A DNA stretch of 64,000 nucleotides. Origin: Rhodovulum sp. (GTDB taxonomy: Bacteria; Pseudomonadota; Alphaproteobacteria; Rhodobacterales; Rhodobacteraceae). Positions within the stretch are counted from its first letter, which is position 1, and every line of letters starts with the position of its first letter. Below the pieces are notes generated by a model. That model was not told the origin of the DNA. It worked only from the letters and a program-made list of their open reading frames with translations, and did no database searches. The stretch spans positions 62,001 to 126,000 of the forward strand of contig JACKKC010000002.1 of assembly GCA_020637615.1 (NCBI GenBank), given 5' to 3'. Both the position numbers and the translations under genes were made by a program. This document shows, piece after piece, positions 44,196 through 53,826 of this stretch.

Positions 44196-45451
44196 TCACT
44201 CCGCCAGTGCGCGCCAGCCGATGTCGCGGCGGGCGAAGCCGCCGGGCCAGTCGACAGCGTCGAGCGCCGCATAGGCCAGGTCGCGCGCCGCAGCGAGGCT
44301 CTCGGCCCGGGCGGTGACGTTGAGCACGCGGCCGCCGTTCGAGACGAGGGTCGCATCCGCGCGCCGGGTGCCGGCGTGGAAGATGCGCACCCTCGGATCG
44401 TCGATCTCGGGCAGCGCGATCGCCTCGCCGCGCGCAAAGGCGCCGGGATAGCCGCGCGCGGCCATGACCACGCAGAGCGCATGATCCTCGGCGAAATTGA
44501 TGCGCGCCTCGGCGAGCCGGCCCTCGGCAGCCGCGTGGCAGACGTCAAGCAGCTGCGCGCCGAGCCGCATGGCGAGCGCCTGCGCCTCGGGATCGCCGAA
44601 GCGCACGTTGTATTCCACCAGCCGCGGATTGCCGGCCTCGACCATCAGCCCGGCATAGAGCAGGCCGCGGAAGGGCGTGCCGCGGCGCACCATCTCGGCG
44701 AGCGTCGGGCGCAGGATGCGGGCCATCGCCGCCTCGGTGACCGCCGGCGTCATCACCGGCGCCGGCGAATAGGCGCCCATGCCACCGGTATTGGGGCCCT
44801 CGTCGCCGTCGAAGGCCCGCTTGTGGTCCTGGGCGGTGCCGAGCACGAGGCATTCCTCACCGTCGGCCAGCACGAAGAGGCTCGCCTCCTCGCCGGTCAT
44901 GAATTCCTCGATCACCACCCGCGCCCCGGGGCCCTCGGCGAAGATCGCGTCTAGTGCCGCCTGCGCCTCGGCGGTGGTGGCGGCGACCGTCACACCCTTG
45001 CCGGCGGCGAGCCCGTCGGCCTTGACGACGATCGGCGCGCCCTCGCGTGCCACATAGGCCCGCGCCGCCTGGGGGTCGGTGAAGGTCTGGCTGGCGGCGG
45101 TCGGCGCGCCGCAGGCGGCGCATATCTCCTTGGTGAAGGCCTTCGAGGCCTCCAGCTGCGCCGCCTCGCGGCCGGGGCCGAAGGTCGTGACACCGGCGTC
45201 GCGCGCAGCAGGTCGGCGACGCCCTCGGCCAGCGGCGCCTCCGGGCCGATCATCACGAAGTCGATCGCCTTGTCGCGCACGAAGGCGAGCACCTTGCGGC
45301 CGTCGAGGATGTCGAGCGGCACGCATTCGGCCTCCTCGGCGATCCCGGCATTGCCGGGGGCGCACCAGAGCCGGTCGCATTTGGGGTTCTGCGCGAAGGC
45401 CCAGGCCAGCGCGTGCTCCCGCCCGCCGCCGCCGAGGATCAGGATGTTCAT
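44196..45451 (-). CDS. purD: Phosphoribosylamine-glycine ligase with one frameshift
   Basis: ATP-grasp enzyme of purine synthesis that joins glycine to phosphoribosylamine. The N-terminus (MNILILGGGGREHALAWAF to GVADLLRA) is in one frame, and the rest (GVTTFGPGREAAQLEASKAF to GWRALAE) continues in another; a missing base near 45199-45206 (CGCGCGAC) joins them into a protein of about 418 residues. ATP-grasp motifs PIVVKADGLAAGKGVTVA, EEFMTGEEASLFVLADG and NTGGMGAYSPAP are present. As an essential purine gene next to xseA it is probably intact in the organism. Confidence 0.9.
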
Positions 45452-45892
45452 GCCGGCCGCTCCCCGTGCTGGAAAGCGGCTGATACCCACGGCGGGCCGG
45501 AGGCGCAACCCGGTGCCGTTGGGGGCGTGTGGCGGCGGCGCCGCCTGCGCAAGGCCGGCTTGGGAATGGCACTCGGTGACGCGACTTCCCCGTCCGCCCG
45601 CGTTCCGGGCGCGCCAGCGGCACCATCCCGCCCTGCGGCACCGCCGGGCAGTTCCCGCCCGCCCCGTCACGCCAAAGGCGTGCCTCCGGCACGACGCGGG
45701 CGCTTCGCACCCGCCGGGCAGGGCGCTGCCCTCATCTCGTGGCGGAACGGTCGAGGAAGAAAGAATGAGCACGAGATGCGATGGCCATGGAGAGGACAGG
45801 CCGCCGGGCTTGTCATTCGCCCTGCGCTCGGTGATTGTTCCGCGCCCCGCTTCGGCGGGCGACACAACCGGCGGTCAACGGGAGAGCATCAT
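45452..45892. other. Non-coding gap between purD and GST
   Basis: Most of this 441-base region is covered by dispersed repeat family A copy 1. The last part (about 45860-45892) carries the GST ribosome site GGGAGAG. Short frames read through it, but none looks like a protein. Confidence 0.5.
45560..45762 (+). repeat. Dispersed repeat family A, copy 1
   Basis: This is the longest copy of a GC-rich intergenic repeat. Its left part (GTTCCGGGCGCGCC at 45602-45615, CACCATCCCGCCC at 45621-45633, CCGCCGGGCA) matches the reverse complement of 61890-61995; its right part (GGGCGCTTCGCACCCGCC near 45698-45715, and the AACTGCCCGG region in reverse) matches the reverse complement of 50503-50580. It contains small hairpins such as CACGCC-AAA-GGCGTG. 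Confidence 0.6.
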
Positions 45893-46507
45893 ATGTCAAA
45901 GCCGATCGTCACCTATTTCGACTTCTCCGGCAGCCGCGGCGAAGAAGTGCGCCTGGCGCTGGTCCTGGCGGGGATGGCGTTCGAGGACAACCGCATCAGC
46001 CGGGAGACCTTCGCGCAGCTGAAGCCCGACCTGCCCTTCGCGGCGGTGCCCACGCTCGAGCTCGAGGGCCGCGGGGTCTTCGGGCAGTCCAACGCGATCC
46101 TGCGGCTCATCGGCCGCAAGCACGGCCTCTATCCGGAGGACCCCTTCGAGGCCGCCCGGCACGACGCGCTGATGGATGCGGCCGAGGATCTGCGGCACCG
46201 GATCATGCCCACGGCGCGCATCGCGGATGCCGCGGAGAGGAAGGCGGCGCGCCGGCAGCTCGCCGACGAGTACCTGCCGCAATGGGGGCGCTGCGTCGAG
46301 CGCGCGATCGGCGCAGGCCCCTTCGTGGGTGGCGAGCGGCCGGGGGTCGCCGACATCAAGCTCTTCGTCGTCGACCGGTGGATCAGCGGCGGAGTGCTGG
46401 ACGATATCCCGGCGGATCTCTTCGATGCCTTCCCGAGGCTCAAGACGGTCGCCGCGGGGATCCGGAGCCATCCTGCCGTCGTCGCCTGGTACGCGACACC
46501 GGCTTAG
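45893..46507 (+). CDS. Glutathione S-transferase
   Basis: A 204-residue GST with an N-terminal thioredoxin-like domain (TYFDFSGSRGEEVRLALVLAG, with Tyr8 as likely catalytic residue; VPTLELEG; GQSNAILRLIGRKHGLYP) and a C-terminal helical domain. It resembles sigma/mu-like GSTs of eukaryotes and alphaproteobacteria. ATG 45893 follows GGGAGAG. The physiological substrate is unknown. Confidence 0.88.
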   Translation: MSKPIVTYFDFSGSRGEEVRLALVLAGMAFEDNRISRETFAQLKPDLPFAAVPTLELEGRGVFGQSNAILRLIGRKHGLYPEDPFEAARHDALMDAAEDLRHRIMPTARIADAAERKAARRQLADEYLPQWGRCVERAIGAGPFVGGERPGVADIKLFVVDRWISGGVLDDIPADLFDAFPRLKTVAAGIRSHPAVVAWYATPA

Positions 46508-46569
46508 GCGGAGGCGGCCGCCGCCGGTCGCACCGGCGCCGGCGCATGTGGAGGCTGACGGGGCGAAGC

Positions 46570-48051
46570 ATGGACCTGATCGAGGAACCCCAGCCGGGCG
46601 GAAACGCTCCCGAATTCACCGTCTCCGAGATCTCTGGGGCGGTGAAGCGGGTCATCGAGGGCGAGTTCGGGCGGGTGCGGGTGCGCGGCGAGATCGGGCG
46701 GGTGTCGCGCCCGGCCTCGGGCCATCTCTACCTCGATCTGAAGGACGACCGCGCGGTGCTGGCGGCGGTGATCTGGAAGGGGACCGTGCGGGGGCTCGCG
46801 GTGCTGCCCGAGGAGGGCATGGAGGTGGTCTGCACAGGGCGGCTCACCACCTTTCCCGGCTCGTCGCGCTACCAGATGATCATCGAGGATCTGGCGCCCG
46901 CCGGCATCGGCGCGCTGATGGCGATGCTGGAGAAGCGCCGGGCCGCGCTCGCGGCCGAGGGCCTTTTCGACGAGAGCCGCAAGCGGCAGCTGCCGTATCT
47001 GCCGGGGGTGATCGGGGTTGTCACCTCGCCGTCGGGCGCGGTGATCCGCGACATCCTGCACCGGTTGCGCGAGCGCTTCCCGCGGCCGGTGCTGATCTGG
47101 CCGGTGACGGTGCAGGGCGAGAAATGCGCGGCCGAGGTCGCGGCGGCGATCCGGGCCTTCAACGCGCTCACGCCCGGCGGGCCGGTGCCGCGGCCGGACG
47201 TGCTGATCGTGGCGCGCGGCGGCGGCAGCCTCGAGGATCTCTGGGGCTTCAACGAGGAGATCGTGGTCCGCGCCGCCGCCGAAAGCGCCATCCCGCTGAT
47301 CTCCGCGGTGGGCCACGAGACCGACACGACGCTGATCGATTTCGCTTCCGACCGCCGCGCGCCGACGCCGACCGCGGCGGCCGAAATGGCGGTCCCGGTG
47401 CGGCCTGACCTCCTGGCGGGGCTCGCGGGGCTGGAGGAGCGGCGGCGCGCGGCGCTGGGCGCGCGGCATCGCCCAGCGCGGCCAGCGGCTGCGCGACCTG
47501 GCGCGCGGCCTGCCGCGGCCCGGAGGCGCTGGTGGCCGAGCGCGCCCAGCGGCTCTCGACGGGCTGGCGCTGCGGCTGCCGCGGGCGCTGCGCGGCGTGG
47601 CGCAGGCGCGGCGGCTGCGGCTGGGGCAGGGGCAGCCGGGCGGTTCGGGCCGGGCTTGCTCGCGCTCGGCAACGCCCGCCGCCGCCGCGACCTCGACCTG
47701 CTCGCGGCAGCCCTCACGCCGGAACGCCTCCTCCGCGGGCTTGGCCAGCGCCGCGAGCGTCTCGCCGTGCCGGGCGACCGGCTGGAAAGCGCCTTCGCGC
47801 GCCGCGTACGCGACGCCCGGGCGGGGCTCGACGGCCTCGGGCGGACGCTGGCGAGCCTCGGGCCGAAATCCGTGCTGGCGCGCGGCTTCGTGCTGGTGCG
47901 CGATGCCTCGGGCGCGGTGCTCACGCGGGCGGCGGGGGCGCGCGAGGCGGCGATGCTGGAGCTCGAGTTCAGCGACGGCCGCGTCGCCACGCGCCCGATG
48001 CGCGTGCGAAGCCGCCGCAAGCGCCCGCCGGAGCAGGGCACGCTCTTCTGA
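46570..48051 (+). CDS. xseA: Exonuclease VII large subunit with internal frame scrambling
   Basis: Large subunit of exonuclease VII, which degrades single-stranded DNA. The N-terminal OB domain (FTVSEISGAVKRVIEGEFG) and catalytic domain (GVVTSPSGAVIRDILHRL, ARGGGSLEDLWGFNEE, SAVGHETDTTLIDFASD) are normal, as is the C-terminal end (LGPKSVLARGFVLVRD to PPEQGTLF). Between 47461 and about 47635 the coding sense moves through other frames (RGQRLRDLARGLPRP, then EALVAERAQRL, then LDGLALRLPRALRGVAQARR) and returns, with four small indels that sum to zero. The frame stays open only because stops are rare at this GC. Sequence error is likely. Confidence 0.88.
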   Translation: MDLIEEPQPGGNAPEFTVSEISGAVKRVIEGEFGRVRVRGEIGRVSRPASGHLYLDLKDDRAVLAAVIWKGTVRGLAVLPEEGMEVVCTGRLTTFPGSSRYQMIIEDLAPAGIGALMAMLEKRRAALAAEGLFDESRKRQLPYLPGVIGVVTSPSGAVIRDILHRLRERFPRPVLIWPVTVQGEKCAAEVAAAIRAFNALTPGGPVPRPDVLIVARGGGSLEDLWGFNEEIVVRAAAESAIPLISAVGHETDTTLIDFASDRRAPTPTAAAEMAVPVRPDLLAGLAGLEERRRAALGARHRPARPAAARPGARPAAARRRWWPSAPSGSRRAGAAAAAGAARRGAGAAAAAGAGAAGRFGPGLLALGNARRRRDLDLLAAALTPERLLRGLGQRRERLAVPGDRLESAFARRVRDARAGLDGLGRTLASLGPKSVLARGFVLVRDASGAVLTRAAGAREAAMLELEFSDGRVATRPMRVRSRRKRPPEQGTLF

Positions 48052-48257
48052 CCCTCTCCACAGCCGGGTCCCTCCGGGCGGGACGCAACGTGACCTTCCG
48101 CGGGTGACAGGCGCCTCGATGTGAATTTTCCGTGTCCAGGCTTGCCGGGCTGCGGATGGACCCCCAAATTGTGCGGTTGCGAAGGAAATGCTGCGCCTGC
48201 ACAATGTTCCGGCGGTGGTTTCCGGCGCCCGAGCGAGCCTGACCGAAAGGGTGAACC

Positions 48258-49019
48258 ATGGTCTACGGGCTGCCCAATATCAGCTTCATCGGCTATCCGG
48301 TGCCGGTTCCCTGCGCCGCGCATGCCGGCCTGGGGTTCCGCGAGGCCCGTCCCGCGGATGCGCCCGGCATGATCGCGCATCTGCTGGCGCTCAGCCCTGA
48401 GGATCGCCGCATGCGCTTCTGCACCGCGGTCAACGACGGCCATGTCGAGCGCCATGTGCGGTCGAGCTGGGACCGCAGCGGTCTCGTCCTTGCCGCCCAT
48501 GACGGCCCGCTCTGGTCGGGGCCGTTCCACGAGCCCGGCCCGGTCCGGGCCCTGGCGGAATCTGCGGTCGAGGGCGGCGACGCCGAGCTCGGCATCAGCG
48601 TCGACGGCTCGCTGCGCCGTCGCGGCGTGGGCACCTATCTGGTCCAGACCGGCGCGCGGCTGCTCGCCCGGCGCGGCGTCAGGCGCATCCTGGCCTATAC
48701 CATGAGCGCGAACACCCCGTTCCTGGTGCTGGCGCGCAAGTCCGGCGCCACGATCGAGATCGATGGCGGCGAGGCCTTCATCACCTTCGATGTCGCCGAG
48801 CTGACCCGGGGATACCTGCGCCGCCGCCTGTCCGAGCAGGTGTTCCGCGCGGTGTCCCGCCGCCGCCGCCCCGTGACGGCGCGCCTCGCCGGGCTTGATC
48901 CGGGGCGCGGAAGGGCGCATAAGCGGGGCCATGAAGACGTGCCGCAGCATCGCGATCTGCATTATCCGCTGACCCCAGTCCGCGGCGCGCTTCCCGTTCC
49001 CAAATCCGGTCCGACGTGA
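48258..49019 (+). CDS. GNAT-family acetyltransferase-like protein
   Basis: A 253-residue protein with a GNAT fold: FREARPADAPGMIAHLLALSPEDRRMRF at the start and the acetyl-CoA loop DGSLRRRGVGTYLVQTGARLL. The last 60 residues (after TRGYLRRRLSEQVFRAVSRRRR) are basic and unlike the family, and may be poorly conserved. AAGGGTGA precedes ATG 48258. Substrate unknown. Confidence 0.8.
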   Translation: MVYGLPNISFIGYPVPVPCAAHAGLGFREARPADAPGMIAHLLALSPEDRRMRFCTAVNDGHVERHVRSSWDRSGLVLAAHDGPLWSGPFHEPGPVRALAESAVEGGDAELGISVDGSLRRRGVGTYLVQTGARLLARRGVRRILAYTMSANTPFLVLARKSGATIEIDGGEAFITFDVAELTRGYLRRRLSEQVFRAVSRRRRPVTARLAGLDPGRGRAHKRGHEDVPQHRDLHYPLTPVRGALPVPKSGPT

Positions 49020-49053
49020 TAGCCCGCCCGCGGCAAACCCGCGAGACGCACAG

Positions 49054-50463
49054 ATGACCGAGATCACGCTCTACAACACCCGCACCCGCCGCAAGGACCG
49101 GTTCGTGCCGACCGACCCGGGCAGGATCGGCATGTATGTCTGCGGCCCCACGGTCTACGACCGCGCCCATATCGGCAATGCAAGGCCGGTGGTGATCTTC
49201 GACGTGCTCTTCCGGCTGCTGCGCCATGTCTATGGGCCGGGGCAGGTCACTTACGTGCGCAACATCACCGACGTCGACGACAAGATCAACGCGCGCGCGC
49301 GGCCGAGTCGGGGCGCGACATCCGCGCGATCACCGACGAGACGATCCGGTGGTATCATGAGGACATGGCCGCGCTCGGCGCGCTTTCCCCGACGCGCGAG
49401 CCCCGGGCCACCGAGTTCATCGCGCCGATGGTGGCGATGATCGAGACGCTGATCGCCCGCGGCCATGCCTATGCCGCCGAGGGGCATGTGCTCTTTTCGG
49501 TCGCGAGCTTTTCGGAATACGGCCAGCTCGCCCGCCGCTCGCTCGACGAGATGCGCGCCGGCGCCCGGGTCGAGGTGGCGCCCTACAAGCGCGACCCGAT
49601 GGATTTCGTGCTCTGGAAGCCCTCCGAGGCGGGCCTGCCCGGCTGGGAAAGCCCCTGGGGCCGCGGCCGCCCCGGCTGGCATATCGAATGCTCAGCCATG
49701 GCCCACGAATTGCTCGGGCCCTCCTTCGACATCCACGGCGGCGGCATCGACCTCGTCTTTCCCCATCACGAGAACGAGGTGGCGCAGTCCCGCTGCGCGC
49801 ATCCCGAAGGATCCTTCGCCAACATCTGGATGCACAACGGCTTTCTCAACGTGGAAGGCGAGAAGATGTCCAAGTCCCTGGGCAACTTCTTCACCGTGCG
49901 CGACCTGCTCGACCGCGGCATCCCCGGCGAGGTGATCCGCTTCGTGCTGCTCTCGACGCATTATCGGCAGCCGATGGACTGGACGGAGGAAAAGGTAGCG
50001 CAAGCGAAGGAGACGCTTCTCGGGTGGTACCGCCTGACGGATGGCCTCAGAAGCGGATCCCGAGTCTGACTGGTGGGTCGCTCAGGAACTTGCGGACGAC
50101 CTCAACACGCCCGCCGCCATCGCCAAGCTGCACCAATTGGCGAGCAGTTCGAGCGCACGACAGCTGAAGTCTGCGATGCGCCTGATCGGACTTCCGGATG
50201 CCGAGCAAGTCGAATGGTTCCGAACCTTGAGAGTAACTCTGGCGAGCACTGCCGCGACCGGACATACGCCGCTCTATGCAAAGGAGATCGTGCCGTTTCT
50301 TCAGGCATGGGACGACCTTCGCAATGCACGGAAGTACGAGGATGCCGACCGCCTCAAGATGCAGCTGGAGGCTCTGGGACTTAGGGTTGCCGCCACCAAG
50401 TTCGGCCCCCACGCCGATGTTCCGCACGATTTCGATGCCACCAAGCTGGAGGCGCTGGAATGA
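49054..50463 (+). CDS. cysS: Cysteinyl-tRNA synthetase, two frameshifts and a foreign-looking tail
   Basis: Class I synthetase that charges tRNA-Cys. The N-terminal frame (ITLYNTRTRRKDRFVP, then MYVCGPTVYDRAHIGNARP with the zinc Cys and HIGH-type motif HIGN) is lost near 49290-49300, where the CG repeat has two extra bases or one missing. The middle frame (from ITDETIRWYHEDM on) holds zinc ligands in HIECSAMA and the KMSKS loop EGEKMSKSLGNFF, then ends at TGA 50069. The C-terminal domain (ADPESDWWVAQELADDLNTP to DATKLEALE) is in a third segment from about 50040, with about 60 percent GC. A cysS gene is normally essential, so errors or a second copy elsewhere should be considered. Confidence 0.87.
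50040..50440 (+). other. Lower-GC patch in the cysS C-terminal domain
   Basis: Bases 50101-50400 are about 60 percent GC by hand count, against about 70 percent upstream. The change begins at the second cysS frame shift. The encoded segment retains ELADDLNTPAAIAKLH and the anticodon-domain end DADRLKMQLEALGLRV, so it is homologous but divergent, like the patch in glyS. Confidence 0.55.
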
Positions 50464-50502
50464 CCGTGCTCTGGGAGCCGTTTTCGACGACGGAGGGCGG
50501 CG

Positions 50503-50580
50503 CCCGGCCCGGGCGGGTGCGAAGCGCCCGCCTTGGGGGCGGGGCGGGCACTGCCCGGGCCGCCGGCCCGGGCGGTTCTG
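50503..50580 (+). repeat. Dispersed repeat family A, copy 2
   Basis: GGCGGGTGCGAAGCGCCCGC (about 50514-50533) and GGGGCGGGC-ACTGCCCGG match the reverse complement of copy 1. The first segment can itself fold into a hairpin. It occupies nearly the whole gap between cysS and cimA. Confidence 0.6.
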
Positions 50581-50599
50581 ATGCGACCGGAGGAGTATC

Positions 50600-52228
50600 A
50601 TGACCCGCGAGCGGCTCTTCCTCTACGACACCACCCTGCGCGACGGGCAGCAGACGCAGGGCGTCGATTTCTCCGCCGAGGACAAGGGACGGATCGCCGA
50701 GGCGCTGGACGGGCTCGGGATCGACTATGTCGAGGGCGGCTGGCCGGGGGCCAATCCCACCGACAGCACCTTCTTCGAGGCGGCGCCGACGCTCGGGCGG
50801 GCCACCATGACCGCCTTCGGCATGACCAAGCGCGCCGGGCGCTCGGCGGCGAACGACGAGGTGCTGGCCGGTGTCGTCAATGCCGGCACCCCGGCGGTCT
50901 GCCTCGTCGGCAAGACCCACGACTTCCACGTGGCGACCGCGCTCGGCATCACGCTCGCGGAGAACCTCGACAACATCCGCGAGAGCCTCGCGCATCTGGT
51001 GAGCCTCGGTCGGGAAGCCCTTTTCGACGCGGAGCATTTCTTCGACGGCTACCGGGCGAACCCCGGCTATGCGCTCGACTGCCTGCGCGCCGCCCGCGAC
51101 GCCGGGGCGCGCTGGATCGTGCTCTGCGACACCAACGGCGGTACGCTGCCCGCCGAGGTGCGCGCCGTCACCGAGGCGGTGATCGCCGCCGGCATTCCCG
51201 GCGAGCGGCTCGGCATCCACACCCATGACGACACCGGCAATGCCGTCGCCAATACGCTCGCCGCCGTCGATGCCGGCGCGCGGCAGATCCAGGGCACGCT
51301 GAACGGTCTCGGCGAGCGCTGTGGCAACGCCAATCTTGTCAGCCTGATCCCGACGCTGATGCTCAAGGAGCCCTATGCAAGCCGCTTCGAGATCGGCGTC
51401 GACCGGGACGGGATGAAGCGGCTCACCCGCGTCAGCCGCCTGCTCGACGACATCCTCAACCGCGTGCCGAACGCCGCCGCGCCCTACGTCGGCGCCTCGG
51501 CCTTCACCCACAAGGCGGGGCTGCACGCCTCCGCGATCCTCAAGGATCCGACCACCTACGAGCATGTGGCCCCCGAGGTGGTGGGCAACGCCCGCTTCGT
51601 GCCGGTCTCCAACCAGGCCGGCCAGTCGAACCTGCGCGACCGGCTGACGAAGGCCGGGATCGAGGTGCCCGGCCCGAACGGCGCGCTCGCCGCGATCCTC
51701 GCCGAGGTCAAGGAGCGGGAGGATCGCGGCTATGCCTATGACGCGGCGGCGGCGAGCTTCGAGCTTCTCGCCCGCCGGCTGCTCGGCACCATGCCCGCCT
51801 TCTTCGAGGTCGAGCGCTACCGGGTGACGGTCGAGCGGCGGATGAACGCGAAGGGCGCCATGGTGACCGTCTCCGAAGCGGTGGTGGTGGCGCGCTTCGG
51901 CAGCGAGCGCGTCATGAGCGTCAGCGAGAGCCAGGATCCGGTGACCCATGCGGACCAGGGCCCGGTGAACGCGCTCAGCCGGGCGCTGCGCAAGGATCTC
52001 GGCCCCTACCAATCCTATATCGACGACATGAAGCTCGTGGATTTCCGCGTGCGCATCACCTCCGGCGGCACCGAGGCGGTGACCCGCGTGCTCATCGACA
52101 GCGAGGACGGGCAGGGGCGGCGCTGGTCGACGGTCGGGGTCTCGGCCAATGTGGTCGATGCGAGCTTCCAGGCACTCCAGGACGCGATCCTCTGGAAGCT
52201 CGTGCGCGACGGCGCGCCGGTGGCGTGA
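50600..52228 (+). CDS. cimA: Citramalate synthase
   Basis: Condenses pyruvate and acetyl-CoA to (R)-citramalate for isoleucine synthesis without threonine deaminase. The 542-residue protein has the LeuA-type TIM barrel with the metal motif LYDTTLRDGQQTQGVDFS, HTHDDTGNAVANTLA, and NGLGERCGNANL, plus a C-terminal regulatory domain. Length and the GQQTQG variant fit CimA rather than isopropylmalate or homocitrate synthase. GAGGAG precedes ATG 50600. Confidence 0.92.
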   Translation: MTRERLFLYDTTLRDGQQTQGVDFSAEDKGRIAEALDGLGIDYVEGGWPGANPTDSTFFEAAPTLGRATMTAFGMTKRAGRSAANDEVLAGVVNAGTPAVCLVGKTHDFHVATALGITLAENLDNIRESLAHLVSLGREALFDAEHFFDGYRANPGYALDCLRAARDAGARWIVLCDTNGGTLPAEVRAVTEAVIAAGIPGERLGIHTHDDTGNAVANTLAAVDAGARQIQGTLNGLGERCGNANLVSLIPTLMLKEPYASRFEIGVDRDGMKRLTRVSRLLDDILNRVPNAAAPYVGASAFTHKAGLHASAILKDPTTYEHVAPEVVGNARFVPVSNQAGQSNLRDRLTKAGIEVPGPNGALAAILAEVKEREDRGYAYDAAAASFELLARRLLGTMPAFFEVERYRVTVERRMNAKGAMVTVSEAVVVARFGSERVMSVSESQDPVTHADQGPVNALSRALRKDLGPYQSYIDDMKLVDFRVRITSGGTEAVTRVLIDSEDGQGRRWSTVGVSANVVDASFQALQDAILWKLVRDGAPVA

Positions 52229-52950
52229 TGGACCCGGTCTTCCGGGAGCTGCATTCCGGGCTCGATCGCGAGGCGCCGGGCGACGAGGCCACCACCCGCG
52301 CCGCGCTGCGGCTGACCGGGTTGTCCGGGCCGGTCGACATTCTCGATCTCGGCTGCGGGCCCGGGGCCTCGGCGCTGACCCTGCTCGCGGCGCTGCCCGA
52401 GGCGCGGGTGACCGGGCTCGACCTGCACGCCCCCTTCCTCGAGACCGCGGGCCGCCGCGCCGCCGAGGCCGGGTTCGGTGACCGCTTCACCGCTGTCGAG
52501 GCCGACATGGCAGCGCCGCCGTTTCCGCTCGCCTCGTTCGACCTCGTCTGGAGCGAGGGCGCGGCCTATTCCATCGGCCTCGAGGCCGCGCTCGCCGCCT
52601 GGAAACCGCTGCTGCGGCCCGGCGGCCGTCTCGCCTTCAGCGACGCGGTCTGGCTGACCGACAGACCCGACCCGCGCGCCGCCGCGATCTGGGCGGAATA
52701 TCCCGCCATGACCGATGCCGCCGGGGTCTGGTCCAGGATCGAAGCCGCGGGCTTTGCGCGGCTCGGCGACCTGGTGCTTTCCGACGCGGCCTGGGACGAT
52801 TACTACCGCCCGCTTGCCGCCCGCCTGGCGGCGTTGGAGGGAAGGCACGGCGCCGGCCATCCGGCACTGCGCGAGGCCCGCGAGGAGATCGCGGTGCGCC
52901 GCGCCCACTCCGGCGAATACGCCTACATGTTCTTCGTGGCGGCAAGGTGA
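52228..52950 (+). CDS. Class I SAM-dependent methyltransferase
   Basis: A 240-residue methyltransferase with motif I LDLGCGPGASALTLLAALP, motif II TGLDLHAPFLETA, and the post-I acidic residue region AVEADMAAPPFP. It resembles small-molecule methyltransferases of the UbiE/arsM-like group, but the acceptor is unknown. The start is a TGATG junction with cimA and the gene is coupled to the next one by overlap. Confidence 0.85.
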   Translation: MDPVFRELHSGLDREAPGDEATTRAALRLTGLSGPVDILDLGCGPGASALTLLAALPEARVTGLDLHAPFLETAGRRAAEAGFGDRFTAVEADMAAPPFPLASFDLVWSEGAAYSIGLEAALAAWKPLLRPGGRLAFSDAVWLTDRPDPRAAAIWAEYPAMTDAAGVWSRIEAAGFARLGDLVLSDAAWDDYYRPLAARLAALEGRHGAGHPALREAREEIAVRRAHSGEYAYMFFVAAR

Positions 52951-53717
52951 CGGCGCAGGCCTGCGCCGATCTCGTCCGGCGCGGGGATCCCGACCGCTGG
53001 CGCACGGCGATGACGGCGCCGCCGGAGCGCCGCGCCGGGCTGATGGCGCTCTATGCCTTCAACCTCGAGATCGCCCGCGCCCCCTGGCTGGCCTCCGAGC
53101 CGATGCTCGCCGAGATCCGCCTGCAATGGTGGCAGGATGCGGTGGCCGAGATCTATGCGGGGACAAGGCCGCGCCGGCACGAGGTGGTGGAACCGCTCGC
53201 CGAGGTCATCCGCGCCGGCGATCTGCCGCGGGGGCTCTTCGAGGAGACCATCGCGGCGCGGCTCTTCGATGCCGGATCCGCACCCCACGCCGACCGGCAG
53301 GCGCTCCTGCGGCAGCTCGACCGGACCGCGGGGCATCTCATGGTGCTGGCCGCGCTGCATCTCGGGGCGCCGGAGGCGGCGCTGGACGTGGTGCGCCGCT
53401 TCGCCCTCGGCACCGGCATCGCCGCGCTGCTGCGCGCCCTGCCGGAGCTGCGGGCGCGGGGGCATGCGACCCTGCCGGCGACGGTCCCGATCGAGGCGCT
53501 CGCCGCCGAGGGGCTGCAGGCGCTGGCCGAGGCCCGCGCCGCGCGGCACCTCGTGCCGCGGGCGGTCCTGCCGGCGCTGTTGCCCGGCTGGCTCGCCGGT
53601 CTGCGCCTCGGCCGCGCGGCCGCCGACCCCGAAGCGGTCTGGCGCGGCGAGCTCGAGGTCGCACCCATCCGCGCCCGCGCGGCGCTCCTGCGGGCGGCGG
53701 CGACCGGACGCTGGTAG
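52947..53717 (+). CDS. Squalene/phytoene synthase-like protein, NDUFAF6 type
   Basis: A 256-residue member of the squalene/phytoene synthase fold. The first Asp-rich substrate motif of true synthases is replaced by LYAFNLEIARAPWLASEPML, followed by IRLQWWQDAV; the second motif is also not Asp-rich (LDRTAGHLMVLAALHLG). This pattern matches the NDUFAF6-like branch linked to respiratory complex I assembly, not carotenoid synthesis. The GTG start overlaps the methyltransferase stop. Confidence 0.82.
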   Translation: MTAQACADLVRRGDPDRWRTAMTAPPERRAGLMALYAFNLEIARAPWLASEPMLAEIRLQWWQDAVAEIYAGTRPRRHEVVEPLAEVIRAGDLPRGLFEETIAARLFDAGSAPHADRQALLRQLDRTAGHLMVLAALHLGAPEAALDVVRRFALGTGIAALLRALPELRARGHATLPATVPIEALAAEGLQALAEARAARHLVPRAVLPALLPGWLAGLRLGRAAADPEAVWRGELEVAPIRARAALLRAAATGRW

Positions 53718-53826
53718 GGCCGCGCGGCTCCCTTGGCCGCGGATCCCCGCGGAGGAGGCATCCCCGCTTTACCGGAGGCCGCGCGACCGGCATGCTGGCG
53801 GGCGGCATCCGACAGGGAGCGATCCC

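Noticed and set aside
49365..50069. A separate 234-residue protein
   Set aside because: It is the middle part of cysS (zinc ligands and KMSKS loop) in a shifted frame, not an independent gene.
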